A stretch of DNA of 64,000 nt from the NCBI GenBank assembly GCA_017744715.1, contig JAGIAT010000011.1, positions 121,617-185,616 on the forward strand. The letters run 5' to 3'. Under the pieces are notes generated by a model. It saw only the letters and a program-made list of their open reading frames with translations, did not search any database and was not told the origin of the DNA. Both the position numbers and the translations under genes were made by a program. Every line of letters begins with the position of its first letter. Position 1 is the first letter of the stretch. Positions 38,549 through 47,708 of this stretch are shown here, piece by piece. This DNA is from Niabella sp. Lineage in GTDB: Bacteria > Bacteroidota > Bacteroidia > Chitinophagales > Chitinophagaceae.

Positions 38549-39394
38549 CTATTCAATTTTCTGAAGGGTGGTGGTAGAAGCCGTATTGGTAACGACCTTT
38601 TTGATTTCACCGGTAGGCAGGGGGATCATCGATACCAAAGTGGCAGCAGACTCCTGTTTTACCATGCCAACACCGTGTGCCATCCAAACGGTTATCTTTT
38701 CATTGCCGTTGGCGGTTTCCTCTTTGCTTTCGACCTTTGACGTGATCTTGGTTACCACTTCATAAGAAAACTTATTGCATACAAAACTGCCTGCCGGCAC
38801 CTTAATGGTTTCAACGGTTCCGGATCCAGGCACCTGTGCGATCTCCTGCTTGGAAGATCCGAACCTGCCGTTATTTGTATATTCAATAAGCTGATTCTGC
38901 GTCAGTGGGCCGTCTACGGTGATAACGCTTCCGTTTTTTAACGCATTCTGCATGATCAGATACGCAGGGTATCCGGACACTTCTGTCTTGGTTACTTTTA
39001 TATTGGGCATTTTGCCGAACAGTTCCACATATTGATACCAGGCTTCCGGCACTTTAAGTTCGGTATAGGTTTTACCGTTCAACGTAAACAACCGGTTATC
39101 CATCGTCATGGAAGCTCCGCTTGCTTCTATGACCGCGTGGAGGTTATACACCGTAATACCCGAAGAGTCTTTACTTCCGGTGATGTTTTGCGTAACCGTA
39201 CCGCCTTCACTCCCGTCGGTCTCCACTTTGTAAATAAACTTTTTATTTCTTGCAGGAATAAAACTGCCCGCTTTTGCCGGTTCTTTGGAATCATCGATAT
39301 CGCTGCTGTCCGGTTCACAGCCGGTGCACAGGACGGCAGCCAGCAATACAGCCATTGCCGGCCGGCTGATGTTGTTCATTAATTTGTTGTACAT
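38549..39394 (-). CDS. Putative lipoprotein, TapB/DUF3108-like
   Basis: From the ATG at 39394 the protein has 281 residues with a lipoprotein signal (LLAAVLCTGC). ATG at 39379 is an alternative start, and longer frames are unlikely. The body is beta-rich, with IKVPAGSFVCNKFSYEVV followed by WMAHGVGMVKQES. That pairing recalls the DUF3108/TapB-like family of secreted proteins in Bacteroidota. No enzyme function is suggested. Confidence 0.65.
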   Translation of the reverse strand: MYNKLMNNISRPAMAVLLAAVLCTGCEPDSSDIDDSKEPAKAGSFIPARNKKFIYKVETDGSEGGTVTQNITGSKDSSGITVYNLHAVIEASGASMTMDNRLFTLNGKTYTELKVPEAWYQYVELFGKMPNIKVTKTEVSGYPAYLIMQNALKNGSVITVDGPLTQNQLIEYTNNGRFGSSKQEIAQVPGSGTVETIKVPAGSFVCNKFSYEVVTKITSKVESKEETANGNEKITVWMAHGVGMVKQESAATLVSMIPLPTGEIKKVVTNTASTTTLQKIE

Positions 39395-39515
39395 GATGCA
39401 TAAATTTATTGGGGGCAAATGTATTGATGGTGCACGGCGGTGTAAAAACACAGCGATGAATACAGTTATTTGCCGTCAGACAACCGTTTTTAGCCGACGA
39501 TTGCGTTGGATTTTA

Positions 39516-40230
39516 AACCGCAAGGCGCAGTAAAGATTAAACGCAAAGCACGCAAGGTTTTTTCGCAACGTTCGCTAAGGCAGCTATACACAAATTGATG
39601 CCGGTTCCTGTTGCGTCCTTTGCGGATCCATTGCGACCATTGCGGTAAAAAAATCAACCGCAAGGTGCAGCAAAGATTAAACGCAAGGCACACAAGGTTT
39701 TTTCGCAACGTTCGCTAAGGCAGCTATACACAAATTGATGCCGGTTCCTGTTGCGCGCTTTGCGGATCCTTTGCGCACATTGCGGTAAAAAAACAAACCG
39801 CAAAGAACAGGAGAACGCAACGATCCGCTGAGCAGTAATCAGGCATTAGAACCGGCTCAATAGCGATCCTTGCGGATGCTTTGCGTCCCTGGCGGTAAAA
39901 AATAAACCGCGAGGGTACGAAGATCCTCCAGGTAGTAATGGGCAATCATCGGTGCTGCTTGGGGAATTTACGCTTCTTGCAGTTTAAATGTAAACGCAAA
40001 GAGCCGAAGTTTTTTATCTATGGCCTTCCTCATTGCGATCGTTGCGGATACGTTGCGCGCCTGGCGTTAAATTTTAAACCGCAAAGGGTGCAAGGGACAC
40101 GCGAGGGGTGCGAAGTTTTTTATCTACAGCCTTCCTCACTGCGATCGTGGCGGATACGTTGCGCGCTTAGCGTTAAATCTTAAACCGCAAGGGGCGTCAG
40201 AACCACGATCGTTGCGGACGCTTCATAAAA
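39516..40230. repeat. Tandem array of AACCGCAA-type repeats
   Basis: Units begin with AACCGC at 39516, 39656, 39796, 39905, 40077 and 40183. The first two are 140 bp long and nearly identical; later ones are degenerate at 106-172 bp. Units open with TTAAACCGCAA and close with TTGCGGTAAAA, so they have inverted ends. The part from 39902 to about 40000 matches 63025-63125. There is no supported protein. Confidence 0.9.
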
Positions 40231-40268
40231 GTTAAAAAACCGTCCGGCCGCCGGCGAACGACCCCGCG

Positions 40269-42611
40269 TCAGTACTGATCCCGGGGGCGGCTGCCCATTT
40301 CCAGTACCAGCTTCCCGCCTTTTATAAGCTGCTGCCAGGGCACAAAAGGCCTATGCAGTTTTTGCTGATTGAGCCATATCGATTGCAGATAGATATGGCT
40401 GCTGCCGTTATTTTTTGTTTCAATAACAAAATCGCCACCGCTGTAAAACCGCGGATTAAGCCGGATCCTTATTTTATCGAATAACGGGCTGCCGATACCC
40501 ATTTGCGCAGGGGCACCGGTTAATCCTTTTATATCAAACAAGCCGATGGATGCCATTACAAACCAGGCGCCCAGCTGTCCCTGGTCTTCATCCTGGCCGA
40601 AGCCGTAACCGTGCACACCTTCGGTGCCGTAAAACTGGTTGCAGATGGCCCGTACCCATTTTTGCGTGAGCGATGGCCGGCCGGAAAAATTAAACAGCCA
40701 GGATACATGCAGGTTCGGTTGGTTACCGTGATTATAAATACCGCCCACACCGGCAAAAGCATCAATGGTGGCACCACCGCCAAACAACGCTTTTTGCGAA
40801 ACCGTAAAAATACTGTCTAACCGGTTGTTGAAGGTTTGCGCTCCCATTTTCCGGACCAGTGTTTCCATATCATGCGGTACAAAATACGTGTATTGCCAGG
40901 CATTGCCTTCCTGAAACCCACGCCAGGGTTGAGACGGATCAAAGGGTTCAACAAACCGGCCATTTGCCAGCCGGGGCCTTACCAGTTTTAATTGCGGATC
41001 ATATACCTTTTCCCAGGCCTTTGATAAACGCATCAACGTATCCTGGTCATTTTTCTTTCCCAGCATCCGGGCCCATTGCCCTACGGCATAACTGCTGAAG
41101 GCATATTCCAGCGTGTGCGAAACCGAGAACTGCCACAACTCACCGCTACCGCTGCCCGAATCCAGGTGGTTTACATATCCATACCTGCGGAACCGGTCCA
41201 GGTCCATTTTTCCGGCTCCGAAGGGCCGGTGCTTCCATTCCAGCTCATTCTTCCGTGCGGCCTCATAAGCCAGCGCCACATCAAAATCACGGATACCGGC
41301 CATATAGGCGGCCGCAAAAACGAGTCCTACAAAGTTGGTTCCCACCCCGGAAACATACCGGCTGTTTGCAATACCGTCGCCCAGCCAACCGGCATCTTTA
41401 TAAACCAGTAACTGGCTTTTAATAAAATCTGAATAATATTCCGGGTATATCAGCGCCCAAAGCTGCGCCAGGTTCCAGTAGATGCCCCACACCGCATCGG
41501 TGTTGTAATGCTGATGTTGTGGCCGGCCATTCTTGTCCAGGGGGATCTGTCCGATCGTTCCATCATTTTTAGGATAGGCCCCGTTTACATCACTGGCAAG
41601 ACCCCGCCCTAATACCGCATGATAAAGACCTGTATAAAACTTTACAAGATCTGCCCTGTTTTTTCCCGCTACTTCAATCCGGCCCAGATGCGCATTCCAG
41701 GTTTCTTTCGATTGTACCCGGGCCCGGTCAAATGAAAGGGAGGAAGCCTCCGCTTCCAGGTTCAGCCGTGCATTTTCAACGGATGTATACGACAAGCCGG
41801 CCTTAATGGTTACCGTCTCCTGTTCCTTTGTAGAAAAGCCAAGATAGATACCAGCCCCTTTTCCGTTGACCTCTTTTACGGATGCATGTATGGCCTTTCC
41901 GTTGAAAGCACCAAAAGTGCTGTATGCCTTATCGATCAACGCAGAAAAGTAAAGGGTTACTGATGCACCGGGCTGATACTTTTGAATATACGCCGGCAGG
42001 GTGGTCACCCACCCCTCAATGCGGCCATCCGGCATGAGGCGTACGCCGGCGTCTTTTACAGGCCCGCTTTCTCCCTGCTGATTACCGATATCAAAGAGGA
42101 TGTAGGCCTGTTCCGATGCAGGAAAGGTATAGCGGTGAAAAGCTACCCTTTTGGTAGCAGTTAGCTCTGCCCGGATATGATAGTCTTTAAGCCATACGGA
42201 ATAGTAGCCTGCCGTACTGATCTCGTCTTTCCGATCAAAACGCGACCGGTAGCCGCTATCCGGAGCTTCCCGTTTCCCCGGCACGGTTTGTAAGGCCCCT
42301 GTAATGGGTGCAAATACAATACCACCCACCTGGAACTCATGAAAGTTTGGAAACCCCTCGATGGAACTGTCGCGGTAATCATAGCCCGTCGCTTCCCAGC
42401 CGCTGGCATTACCATAGCTGCCGTTGGTGGATGGCCCCGGCTTTGCCATCCCAAAAGGAAGCGCGCCGGGCGCATAATGAAACCATCGGCAATGCGCCGT
42501 ACCAATACCCGGGTCTACAAACTGCGTAAAATCTTTTTGAGCACCCGCGTGTTTGCCCCATAAAATAAACAGGATGGTTGCATAAACCGGAAGCAAAAAT
42601 GAATGCCGCAT
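40269..42611 (-). CDS. GH92 family alpha-mannosidase
   Basis: The 780-residue secreted protein (signal ending HAGAQ) opens with the GH92 pattern FTQFVDPGIGT. The N-terminal beta-sandwich includes GFPNFHEFQVGG. The catalytic (alpha/alpha)6 domain contains GFQEGNAWQYTYFVPHD, with a conserved Glu, and YGFGQDEDQGQLGAWFVMASIGLF, which holds the conserved acidic and Gln/Gly positions. GH92 enzymes are calcium-dependent, inverting exo-alpha-mannosidases, mostly alpha-1,2. It is the last gene of the operon with sugar porter, ROK kinase and mannose-6-phosphate isomerase, which supports mannose release. Confidence 0.93.
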   Translation of the reverse strand: MRHSFLLPVYATILFILWGKHAGAQKDFTQFVDPGIGTAHCRWFHYAPGALPFGMAKPGPSTNGSYGNASGWEATGYDYRDSSIEGFPNFHEFQVGGIVFAPITGALQTVPGKREAPDSGYRSRFDRKDEISTAGYYSVWLKDYHIRAELTATKRVAFHRYTFPASEQAYILFDIGNQQGESGPVKDAGVRLMPDGRIEGWVTTLPAYIQKYQPGASVTLYFSALIDKAYSTFGAFNGKAIHASVKEVNGKGAGIYLGFSTKEQETVTIKAGLSYTSVENARLNLEAEASSLSFDRARVQSKETWNAHLGRIEVAGKNRADLVKFYTGLYHAVLGRGLASDVNGAYPKNDGTIGQIPLDKNGRPQHQHYNTDAVWGIYWNLAQLWALIYPEYYSDFIKSQLLVYKDAGWLGDGIANSRYVSGVGTNFVGLVFAAAYMAGIRDFDVALAYEAARKNELEWKHRPFGAGKMDLDRFRRYGYVNHLDSGSGSGELWQFSVSHTLEYAFSSYAVGQWARMLGKKNDQDTLMRLSKAWEKVYDPQLKLVRPRLANGRFVEPFDPSQPWRGFQEGNAWQYTYFVPHDMETLVRKMGAQTFNNRLDSIFTVSQKALFGGGATIDAFAGVGGIYNHGNQPNLHVSWLFNFSGRPSLTQKWVRAICNQFYGTEGVHGYGFGQDEDQGQLGAWFVMASIGLFDIKGLTGAPAQMGIGSPLFDKIRIRLNPRFYSGGDFVIETKNNGSSHIYLQSIWLNQQKLHRPFVPWQQLIKGGKLVLEMGSRPRDQY

Positions 42612-42638
42612 TTCTTAAACCTTTTATGTAAAAAAAAG

Positions 42639-43517
42639 TTACCTGCCTGCCATTTGCCGGCTATGCCAGCTTCCCGCGGCACCATACAATGCCGCAGCTT
42701 CTCCCAATAGCGACCGTTTTACTTCCACGCCGGGAAAACGTTCGTGAAGCACCTGTTCCATTTCCTGTTGAAAGGCCTCGTAAGCTCCCGTAATATTTCC
42801 ACCGATCACCACTGCCGCTGCGGGATGCATTTCGATAAAGCATCCTAAAAAGGTGCCCAGGTTCTTACCAAACTCTTTAAACAGCAAGGATATTCTGTTA
42901 TCCGCCGCTGCATGTGCGGCAAGCTCTTTTACCCCATTCAGCACAGTTCCAGATAAGGCTGCATACTGCTGTATAAACCATCTTGTAGACAGGTAGTCTT
43001 CAGCAATGCCCCCGTAAAACGGATGCTGCCACAGATCGGCATTTTCAGCAATGCCCTGTTCGTAAAATGCGGACCCTAAACCTGTGCCCAATGTAATCCC
43101 CACCACTTTGTCAAAACCACTTGTTGCGGCGCCGGCAAAGATTTCGCCCTGCAGGAAACAAGCCGCATCATTTTTAATAAAAAGCTGCTGCGGTGTTATC
43201 CCTAGTTCCGCAGCCAGCAGTTGTTTTATATTAAGCCCGTACAGGGCTTCGTATTTTCCCTGGGCCGTCATCAGGCTCACTCCGGCCTGGTAATCGAACG
43301 GCCCCGGCATCGCTATGCAGATCTTCGATACCGGGGCGTTCTGCATGGCCGCTTGCATGCACGCACTCCAGGTATGCAGAACCGGTGCTGCCGCTGCGCC
43401 CGAGTCTACCGGCTTTCGCACCAGCGATGATTTGATCAGGTGCCGTTTTTCCACATCGATCAGTGCCGCCGTAATATGCGTTCCGCCGATATCAACCGCC
43501 AGTACAAGGTTATTCAT
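42639..43517 (-). CDS. ROK family sugar kinase, probably mannokinase
   Basis: The 292-residue protein has the ROK ATP-binding start AVDIGGTHITAALID. The middle shows FIKNDAACFLQGE, with the catalytic Asp, and VVGITLGTGLGSAF. The zinc-binding CxCGxxGCxE motif of classic ROK kinases is absent; this region reads LWQHPFYGGIAEDYL. Within this operon it should phosphorylate mannose, making mannose-6-phosphate for the isomerase. The start lies 5 bp after the porter stop, with tight coupling. Confidence 0.88.
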   Translation of the reverse strand: MNNLVLAVDIGGTHITAALIDVEKRHLIKSSLVRKPVDSGAAAAPVLHTWSACMQAAMQNAPVSKICIAMPGPFDYQAGVSLMTAQGKYEALYGLNIKQLLAAELGITPQQLFIKNDAACFLQGEIFAGAATSGFDKVVGITLGTGLGSAFYEQGIAENADLWQHPFYGGIAEDYLSTRWFIQQYAALSGTVLNGVKELAAHAAADNRISLLFKEFGKNLGTFLGCFIEMHPAAAVVIGGNITGAYEAFQQEMEQVLHERFPGVEVKRSLLGEAAALYGAAGSWHSRQMAGR

Positions 43518-43522
43518 TGTTG

Positions 43523-44968
43523 TCAGGGATGCGTTATTTTATCCATTGAATCGTTGATGCTTCGTTCTTGTACAGCTTCCGGCACGGAAGCTTCGCCGTT
43601 CCATCCGGCCTCGATCTGTTCCAGCGATTTGCCCTTGGTTTCCGGAAGCAGCCGGTACACGGTGATGAATGCGATGATGCCGAAAACAGCAAAGATCCAG
43701 AACGTGCCACCGGTACCCACTGCTTTTAAAAGTATGGGGGTTAACTGTCCTACAATGGTATCGGCGATCCACATCACCATAATGCTGAGGGCCATTGCCC
43801 TTCCCCGGATCTTGCCCGGGAAGATCTCCGCGGCCACCACAAATTTCAGCGGCCCGATCGAAAAGGCAAAGCAGGCCAGGAAGGCCATTACACAGATCAG
43901 TAACCAGATGGAAGCCGTAGCGCCCGTTGCAAAGCACAGGCCCGTTAAGAAAAGCGCAATGGTGGCTCCTGCCGTACCCCAAAGATACAGCGGCCGCCGT
44001 CCGGCGCTATCCACCTTCCACATGGCAACCAGGGTAAAGATCATATTGGCAAATCCAAAGATCACCTGGCTTAAAAGCGAATTACTTAATGACACCCCTG
44101 CATTGCTTAAGATACTGGGGCCATAATAAATGATGGCATTGATGCCGCTGAACTGTGAAAACAGCGGAAGCAGTATCCCCAGCAGCAATGCTTTTCTCCA
44201 GCGCGGTGTAAACAGTTCCCGGTACGAGCCTTCGGTGCCGGCGGCTTGTAATTTCGGATCCGCGTCCATCGCATCATCCGGCGAAATGGCACTGATAATC
44301 GCCCGTCCTTCTGCTGTTCTCCCTTGCTGTATGAGCCAGCGGGGACTTTCCGGCACCAGGAACAAACCCAGTAAAAACAGGATGGCGGGTATTGCTCCCA
44401 CTCCCAGCATTGCCCGCCACACTTCTGCGCCAAAGATCACATCCACCCAATTGCCCGATCCGCTTAGCGGATGACCGGCCGCCCTGTTTACCAATGCAGC
44501 ATTGCTCAGGTATGCAATAAGGATGCCCAGGGTAAGGGCAAACTGGTAAAATGTAACCAACCGGCCGCGGATCCTCGCCGGTGCTATTTCTGAAATATAG
44601 AGTGGCACTACGTTTGAAGCCAGGCCGATGCCTACGCCACCGAGGAAGCGGAATACGATCACCCCGGTTAAAGAAGGCATTGCGGCACAACCCAGCGCCG
44701 ATAAAAAAAAGAGCAGCGCTGCAATAAACAATGGTTTTTTACGGCCCCACCGGTCGCTCAGTTCGCCGGAAACAGCCACACCGGCGATACAGCCAATAAG
44801 TGCAACCGATACAAACCAGCCCTCCTCAAAGGCCGAAAGTGAAAACTGCTTTTGCAGGAACGGCAGTACCCCCGAAACCACGGCCATATCAAATCCGAAA
44901 AGGAAGCCGCCCAGGGATGCCACCAGGGTGATGGTAAGAATGGAAGATCGTTTAATAGATACAGGCAT
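43523..44968 (-). CDS. MFS sugar porter (XylE/GalP type)
   Basis: The 481-residue protein has 12 membrane helices and sugar-porter signatures: GGFLFGFDMAVVSG, DRWGRKKP, PLYISEIAPARIRGRLV and a C-terminal RLLPETKGKSLEQIE. It is a proton-linked hexose importer of the inner membrane. It lies between the isomerase and kinase genes, so mannose is the likely substrate. Confidence 0.93.
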   Translation of the reverse strand: MPVSIKRSSILTITLVASLGGFLFGFDMAVVSGVLPFLQKQFSLSAFEEGWFVSVALIGCIAGVAVSGELSDRWGRKKPLFIAALLFFLSALGCAAMPSLTGVIVFRFLGGVGIGLASNVVPLYISEIAPARIRGRLVTFYQFALTLGILIAYLSNAALVNRAAGHPLSGSGNWVDVIFGAEVWRAMLGVGAIPAILFLLGLFLVPESPRWLIQQGRTAEGRAIISAISPDDAMDADPKLQAAGTEGSYRELFTPRWRKALLLGILLPLFSQFSGINAIIYYGPSILSNAGVSLSNSLLSQVIFGFANMIFTLVAMWKVDSAGRRPLYLWGTAGATIALFLTGLCFATGATASIWLLICVMAFLACFAFSIGPLKFVVAAEIFPGKIRGRAMALSIMVMWIADTIVGQLTPILLKAVGTGGTFWIFAVFGIIAFITVYRLLPETKGKSLEQIEAGWNGEASVPEAVQERSINDSMDKITHP

Positions 44969-45033
44969 TGGCAGGAATTGAATCGTTCTGAATATATTTC
45001 ATTGTAGTTAAACGGTGCAGCGCTTAACGGCCA

Positions 45034-46881
45034 TCAATCATTAGCATCAATTTTTAAATGATCGATGGATTCTTTTATAAATACCCGCACCATTTTGGCG
45101 CGTTGGGGGCCATTATTGATCACCGTATACTGTTTTGCGGCTTCAGGAATTACAAATGTTTCTGCATAGTGATACACCTGCTCCGTTCCGGCCACCTCAA
45201 CGGTTACGGAAGTTCCTTCTACCAGCATCAGCACGTTGCAGCTTTCGCCGGTTGTGAAGGAGATACGGGAATCAAATTCCACGCGGTGCACATCATAAAA
45301 ATGATGGGGATGCGTGGGCAGGTGATAGATCTCCCAGTCTGCACCATCGGATATCAAACGGGGATGGGCAATCAGTTCTTTTACCACATCGCTTCCTTTA
45401 TAATTAAAACGCAGGTTATTAAATGCATGCTCAATGTTGATGGCCCGCGGTTCGCCATTGAGATCTACCTGCAGCCAGTCATACATTTTAAAGGTGAAGA
45501 TATAGGGTGTGGAACTGATCTCCAGTACCAGGTTGTTGGCGCCGGAGCTATGAACGGTGCCATTGGGAATCAGGAACAGATCGTGTTTATGTGCCTTATG
45601 TACCTGTACAAATTCCTCCACCGGAACCGCTACATGATTCCGGTGACTGTTTTCCAGCACTTCGCGGAACACCTCCGGTTCAATCCCCTCCTGGAAACCC
45701 AGGTACACTTTTGCATCATCCTGGCAGTCGAGAATATAATAGGTTTCATCCTGTGTAATATGTTCTCCAAAATGTTTCCGGATATAGGGCAGGCGCGGAT
45801 GACACTGGATGGAAAGATTGCCCCCCTTCCAGGTATCCAGGAAATCGAACCGGATGGGAAATTCATCTCCAAAAAAACCGGCGTGCCGCCCGATAACCGA
45901 AGCCCCGTTCCAGAGCATCAGGAAATCAAAGGCCAGCTCCAGTAAACAGCCGTCGCTTTCAAAAACGATCCCGTTCTCCGGTACGATCAGTTCAAAAGAC
46001 CAGGCATAATTGACTTCCTCCGGGTTCAATCCGGGTATCCGGTCCTTCATCCATTGTCCGCCCCATGCCCCCGGTTCAAACCAGGGCCGCACGCGGAAGC
46101 TGCTTTGGGCCAAACGACCGAATGCCTCCCGGATATCGGCCGATAAGGCCCAGCTTAACGTATCCTTCCATTGCACATCTCCTAAAACGGTGATGCGACT
46201 GAGTATATTTTTCTTATGCGCGTTGTGTACCACCCAGTCTACAAAATAAAAGCGTTTATACATCGCGGCAGGAAGCGTTGGTTCCGTTGCGCCCAGGTTG
46301 GTAACGGCTCCGGCCCGCATGCGGTATTGAATTTCATTTTTGGGCACATCGAGATAGATTACCGGTGCCTCCCAACCGCATAAGGCCGCTCCTGCGCCCA
46401 GCACCACGGTGCAATCGGCAGCATCATCGGCTTCAATAGCGGTTAAACGATCCATATCAAAAAAATCGGCCAGGGAGTGCGTACAGCGTGTTCCCCAAAC
46501 AGCATCGTTGGCCCCCAGGAACGGACGCACCAATGCATCCGTCTGGGCTTCGGGTTTTAAATAATCGTTTGTAAAGATCCAATGCACCCGTGCACCTTTT
46601 TCCCGGAATGCGGCATCCAGCAACTGGTATACTGCATCCCAAAGCACTCCGCTATAACCGTCGATCACTATTGTTTTCCCGTTGAGGATCCAATCCGCAA
46701 GGGAATGGTATCCCTCATGGATCTTATTACTGCCCAATGCGTGAAAAGGATAAATGGAATAAGCATCCGTATCAGCGGCTGTACCCGCCAGTTGTTGCGG
46801 CATTAATGGCTGCCCGCTCTTCCGGAACGGTTGCGGAATACTTTTCTTAGTTTCCATACGCTTCTGAATAAGTTCAGTCAT
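45034..46881 (-). CDS. Class I mannose-6-phosphate isomerase-like protein with N-terminal extra domain
   Basis: The frame reaches a TTG at 46887, but ATG at 46881 is the better start (615 residues). The C-terminal part (about 290-615) is cupin-type isomerase, with metal-binding QCHPRLPYIRKHFGEHITQDETYYIL, HDLFLIPNGTVHSSG and an isomerase-like C-terminal cupin. The N-terminal about 230 residues resemble a nucleoside-kinase-like or Rossmann domain (GKTIVIDGYSGVLWDAVYQLL) lacking a clear P-loop. Related two-domain proteins occur in Bacteroidota. It should convert mannose-6-phosphate to fructose-6-phosphate and is the first gene of the mannoside operon. Confidence 0.85.
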   Translation of the reverse strand: MTELIQKRMETKKSIPQPFRKSGQPLMPQQLAGTAADTDAYSIYPFHALGSNKIHEGYHSLADWILNGKTIVIDGYSGVLWDAVYQLLDAAFREKGARVHWIFTNDYLKPEAQTDALVRPFLGANDAVWGTRCTHSLADFFDMDRLTAIEADDAADCTVVLGAGAALCGWEAPVIYLDVPKNEIQYRMRAGAVTNLGATEPTLPAAMYKRFYFVDWVVHNAHKKNILSRITVLGDVQWKDTLSWALSADIREAFGRLAQSSFRVRPWFEPGAWGGQWMKDRIPGLNPEEVNYAWSFELIVPENGIVFESDGCLLELAFDFLMLWNGASVIGRHAGFFGDEFPIRFDFLDTWKGGNLSIQCHPRLPYIRKHFGEHITQDETYYILDCQDDAKVYLGFQEGIEPEVFREVLENSHRNHVAVPVEEFVQVHKAHKHDLFLIPNGTVHSSGANNLVLEISSTPYIFTFKMYDWLQVDLNGEPRAINIEHAFNNLRFNYKGSDVVKELIAHPRLISDGADWEIYHLPTHPHHFYDVHRVEFDSRISFTTGESCNVLMLVEGTSVTVEVAGTEQVYHYAETFVIPEAAKQYTVINNGPQRAKMVRVFIKESIDHLKIDAND

Positions 46882-47016
46882 AATCAATGTATTGCTGTTT
46901 ACCGCCCGGATACGTTATCTGTTTTACATTCAACAAGCTGCACCTGTGGCGTCGCAACCGGAAAACAGCGTGCATTAAAAATAATGCAAACCGGGCAGTC
47001 CTCATTATTTTAGCCG

Positions 47017-47034
47017 TAAATGTACATACATTTA
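47017..47034. promoter_or_regulatory. Perfect AT-rich dyad upstream of the mannoside operon
   Basis: TAAATGTA-CA-TACATTTA is a perfect inverted repeat with 8-bp arms, 136 bp before the isomerase ATG. It may be an operator for this operon, or for the divergent small frames at 47160. Confidence 0.45.
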
Positions 47035-47159
47035 AACATATAATAAAATCTTTCCGGCGTTTATGCATTAACGGGGCCTGCCGGACCCGGAACATTTTTG
47101 CACCGGCGCTATTCCGGGTCCGTTTCCCCGGAATCCCCTATCTTTAAAAAAATGTTTCT

Positions 47160-47273
47160 ATGTGGGATGTGCCCGATCTGTTGTACAAGATCTTTTTTAT
47201 GATCACCGGCAGTGCTGCTGTTGCCGCGTTTATGAAAAAGAAAAAGCCCGGCAATAATTTATCCCCGAATTGA
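47160..47273 (+). CDS. Possible small membrane protein, 37 residues
   Basis: The frame encodes a Trp/Asp/Val start, a hydrophobic core (FFMITGSAAVAAF) and a basic KKKKPG tail, which is a plausible single-pass small membrane protein. Its only neighbour is a similarly hydrophobic 22-residue frame 21 bp later. No family recognised; the call rests only on composition. Confidence 0.35.
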   Translation: MWDVPDLLYKIFFMITGSAAVAAFMKKKKPGNNLSPN

Positions 47274-47294
47274 TCTTCCCTTATCATTCATCCC

Positions 47295-47363
47295 ATGCTC
47301 ACCCTGATCCTGATCATCCTGGTTTTTGTTATTGTTGGAGGATATACCCAACGCAATAAGTAG
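47295..47363 (+). CDS. Possible tiny membrane peptide, 22 residues
   Basis: A single hydrophobic helix of Leu/Ile/Val (MLTLILIILVFVIVGG) ends in a polar YTQRNK tail. Bacteria have many such peptides, but no named family is claimed. It is 21 bp downstream of the previous small frame and could share a transcript with it. Confidence 0.3.
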   Translation: MLTLILIILVFVIVGGYTQRNK

Positions 47364-47653
47364 CCGCCGGGCACTACAGCTTCATTTCCTGTACAAGTAA
47401 AAGCCCCGCGCTCATCCTACTGCTGCCGGGTTGCTTTTGGAAGTATGCGGGTTATCAAACCGATGCCCCGGAACTTGCATCCTGCTTCACGGATAAATTC
47501 CTGCTCAGCGCAATCTGCATATCTGTGGCTCATACGGCTGCGCGCATACAACTACGCCGCTGATGTGCAGATAAATGCGCATAGCTCATGAATCATCCTC
47601 TGCAGATTAACATGCCGCGCTGGCAATTTCCCTCTTAAAAACGCGTATAACAC

Positions 47654-47690
47654 AAAGCCTGGTACCGGAAAACCGGACCAGGCTTTTCTT
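47654..47690. terminator. Intrinsic terminator after nitroreductase, possibly bidirectional
   Basis: AAAGCCTGGT (47654-47663) plus CCGG pairs with CCGG plus ACCAGGCTTT (47677-47686), with a bulged A and an AAAA loop. It lies 18 bp past the nitroreductase stop. The T tract is stronger on the plus strand. Confidence 0.75.
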
Positions 47691-47708
47691 ACCACAAACA
47701 CCTACAAC

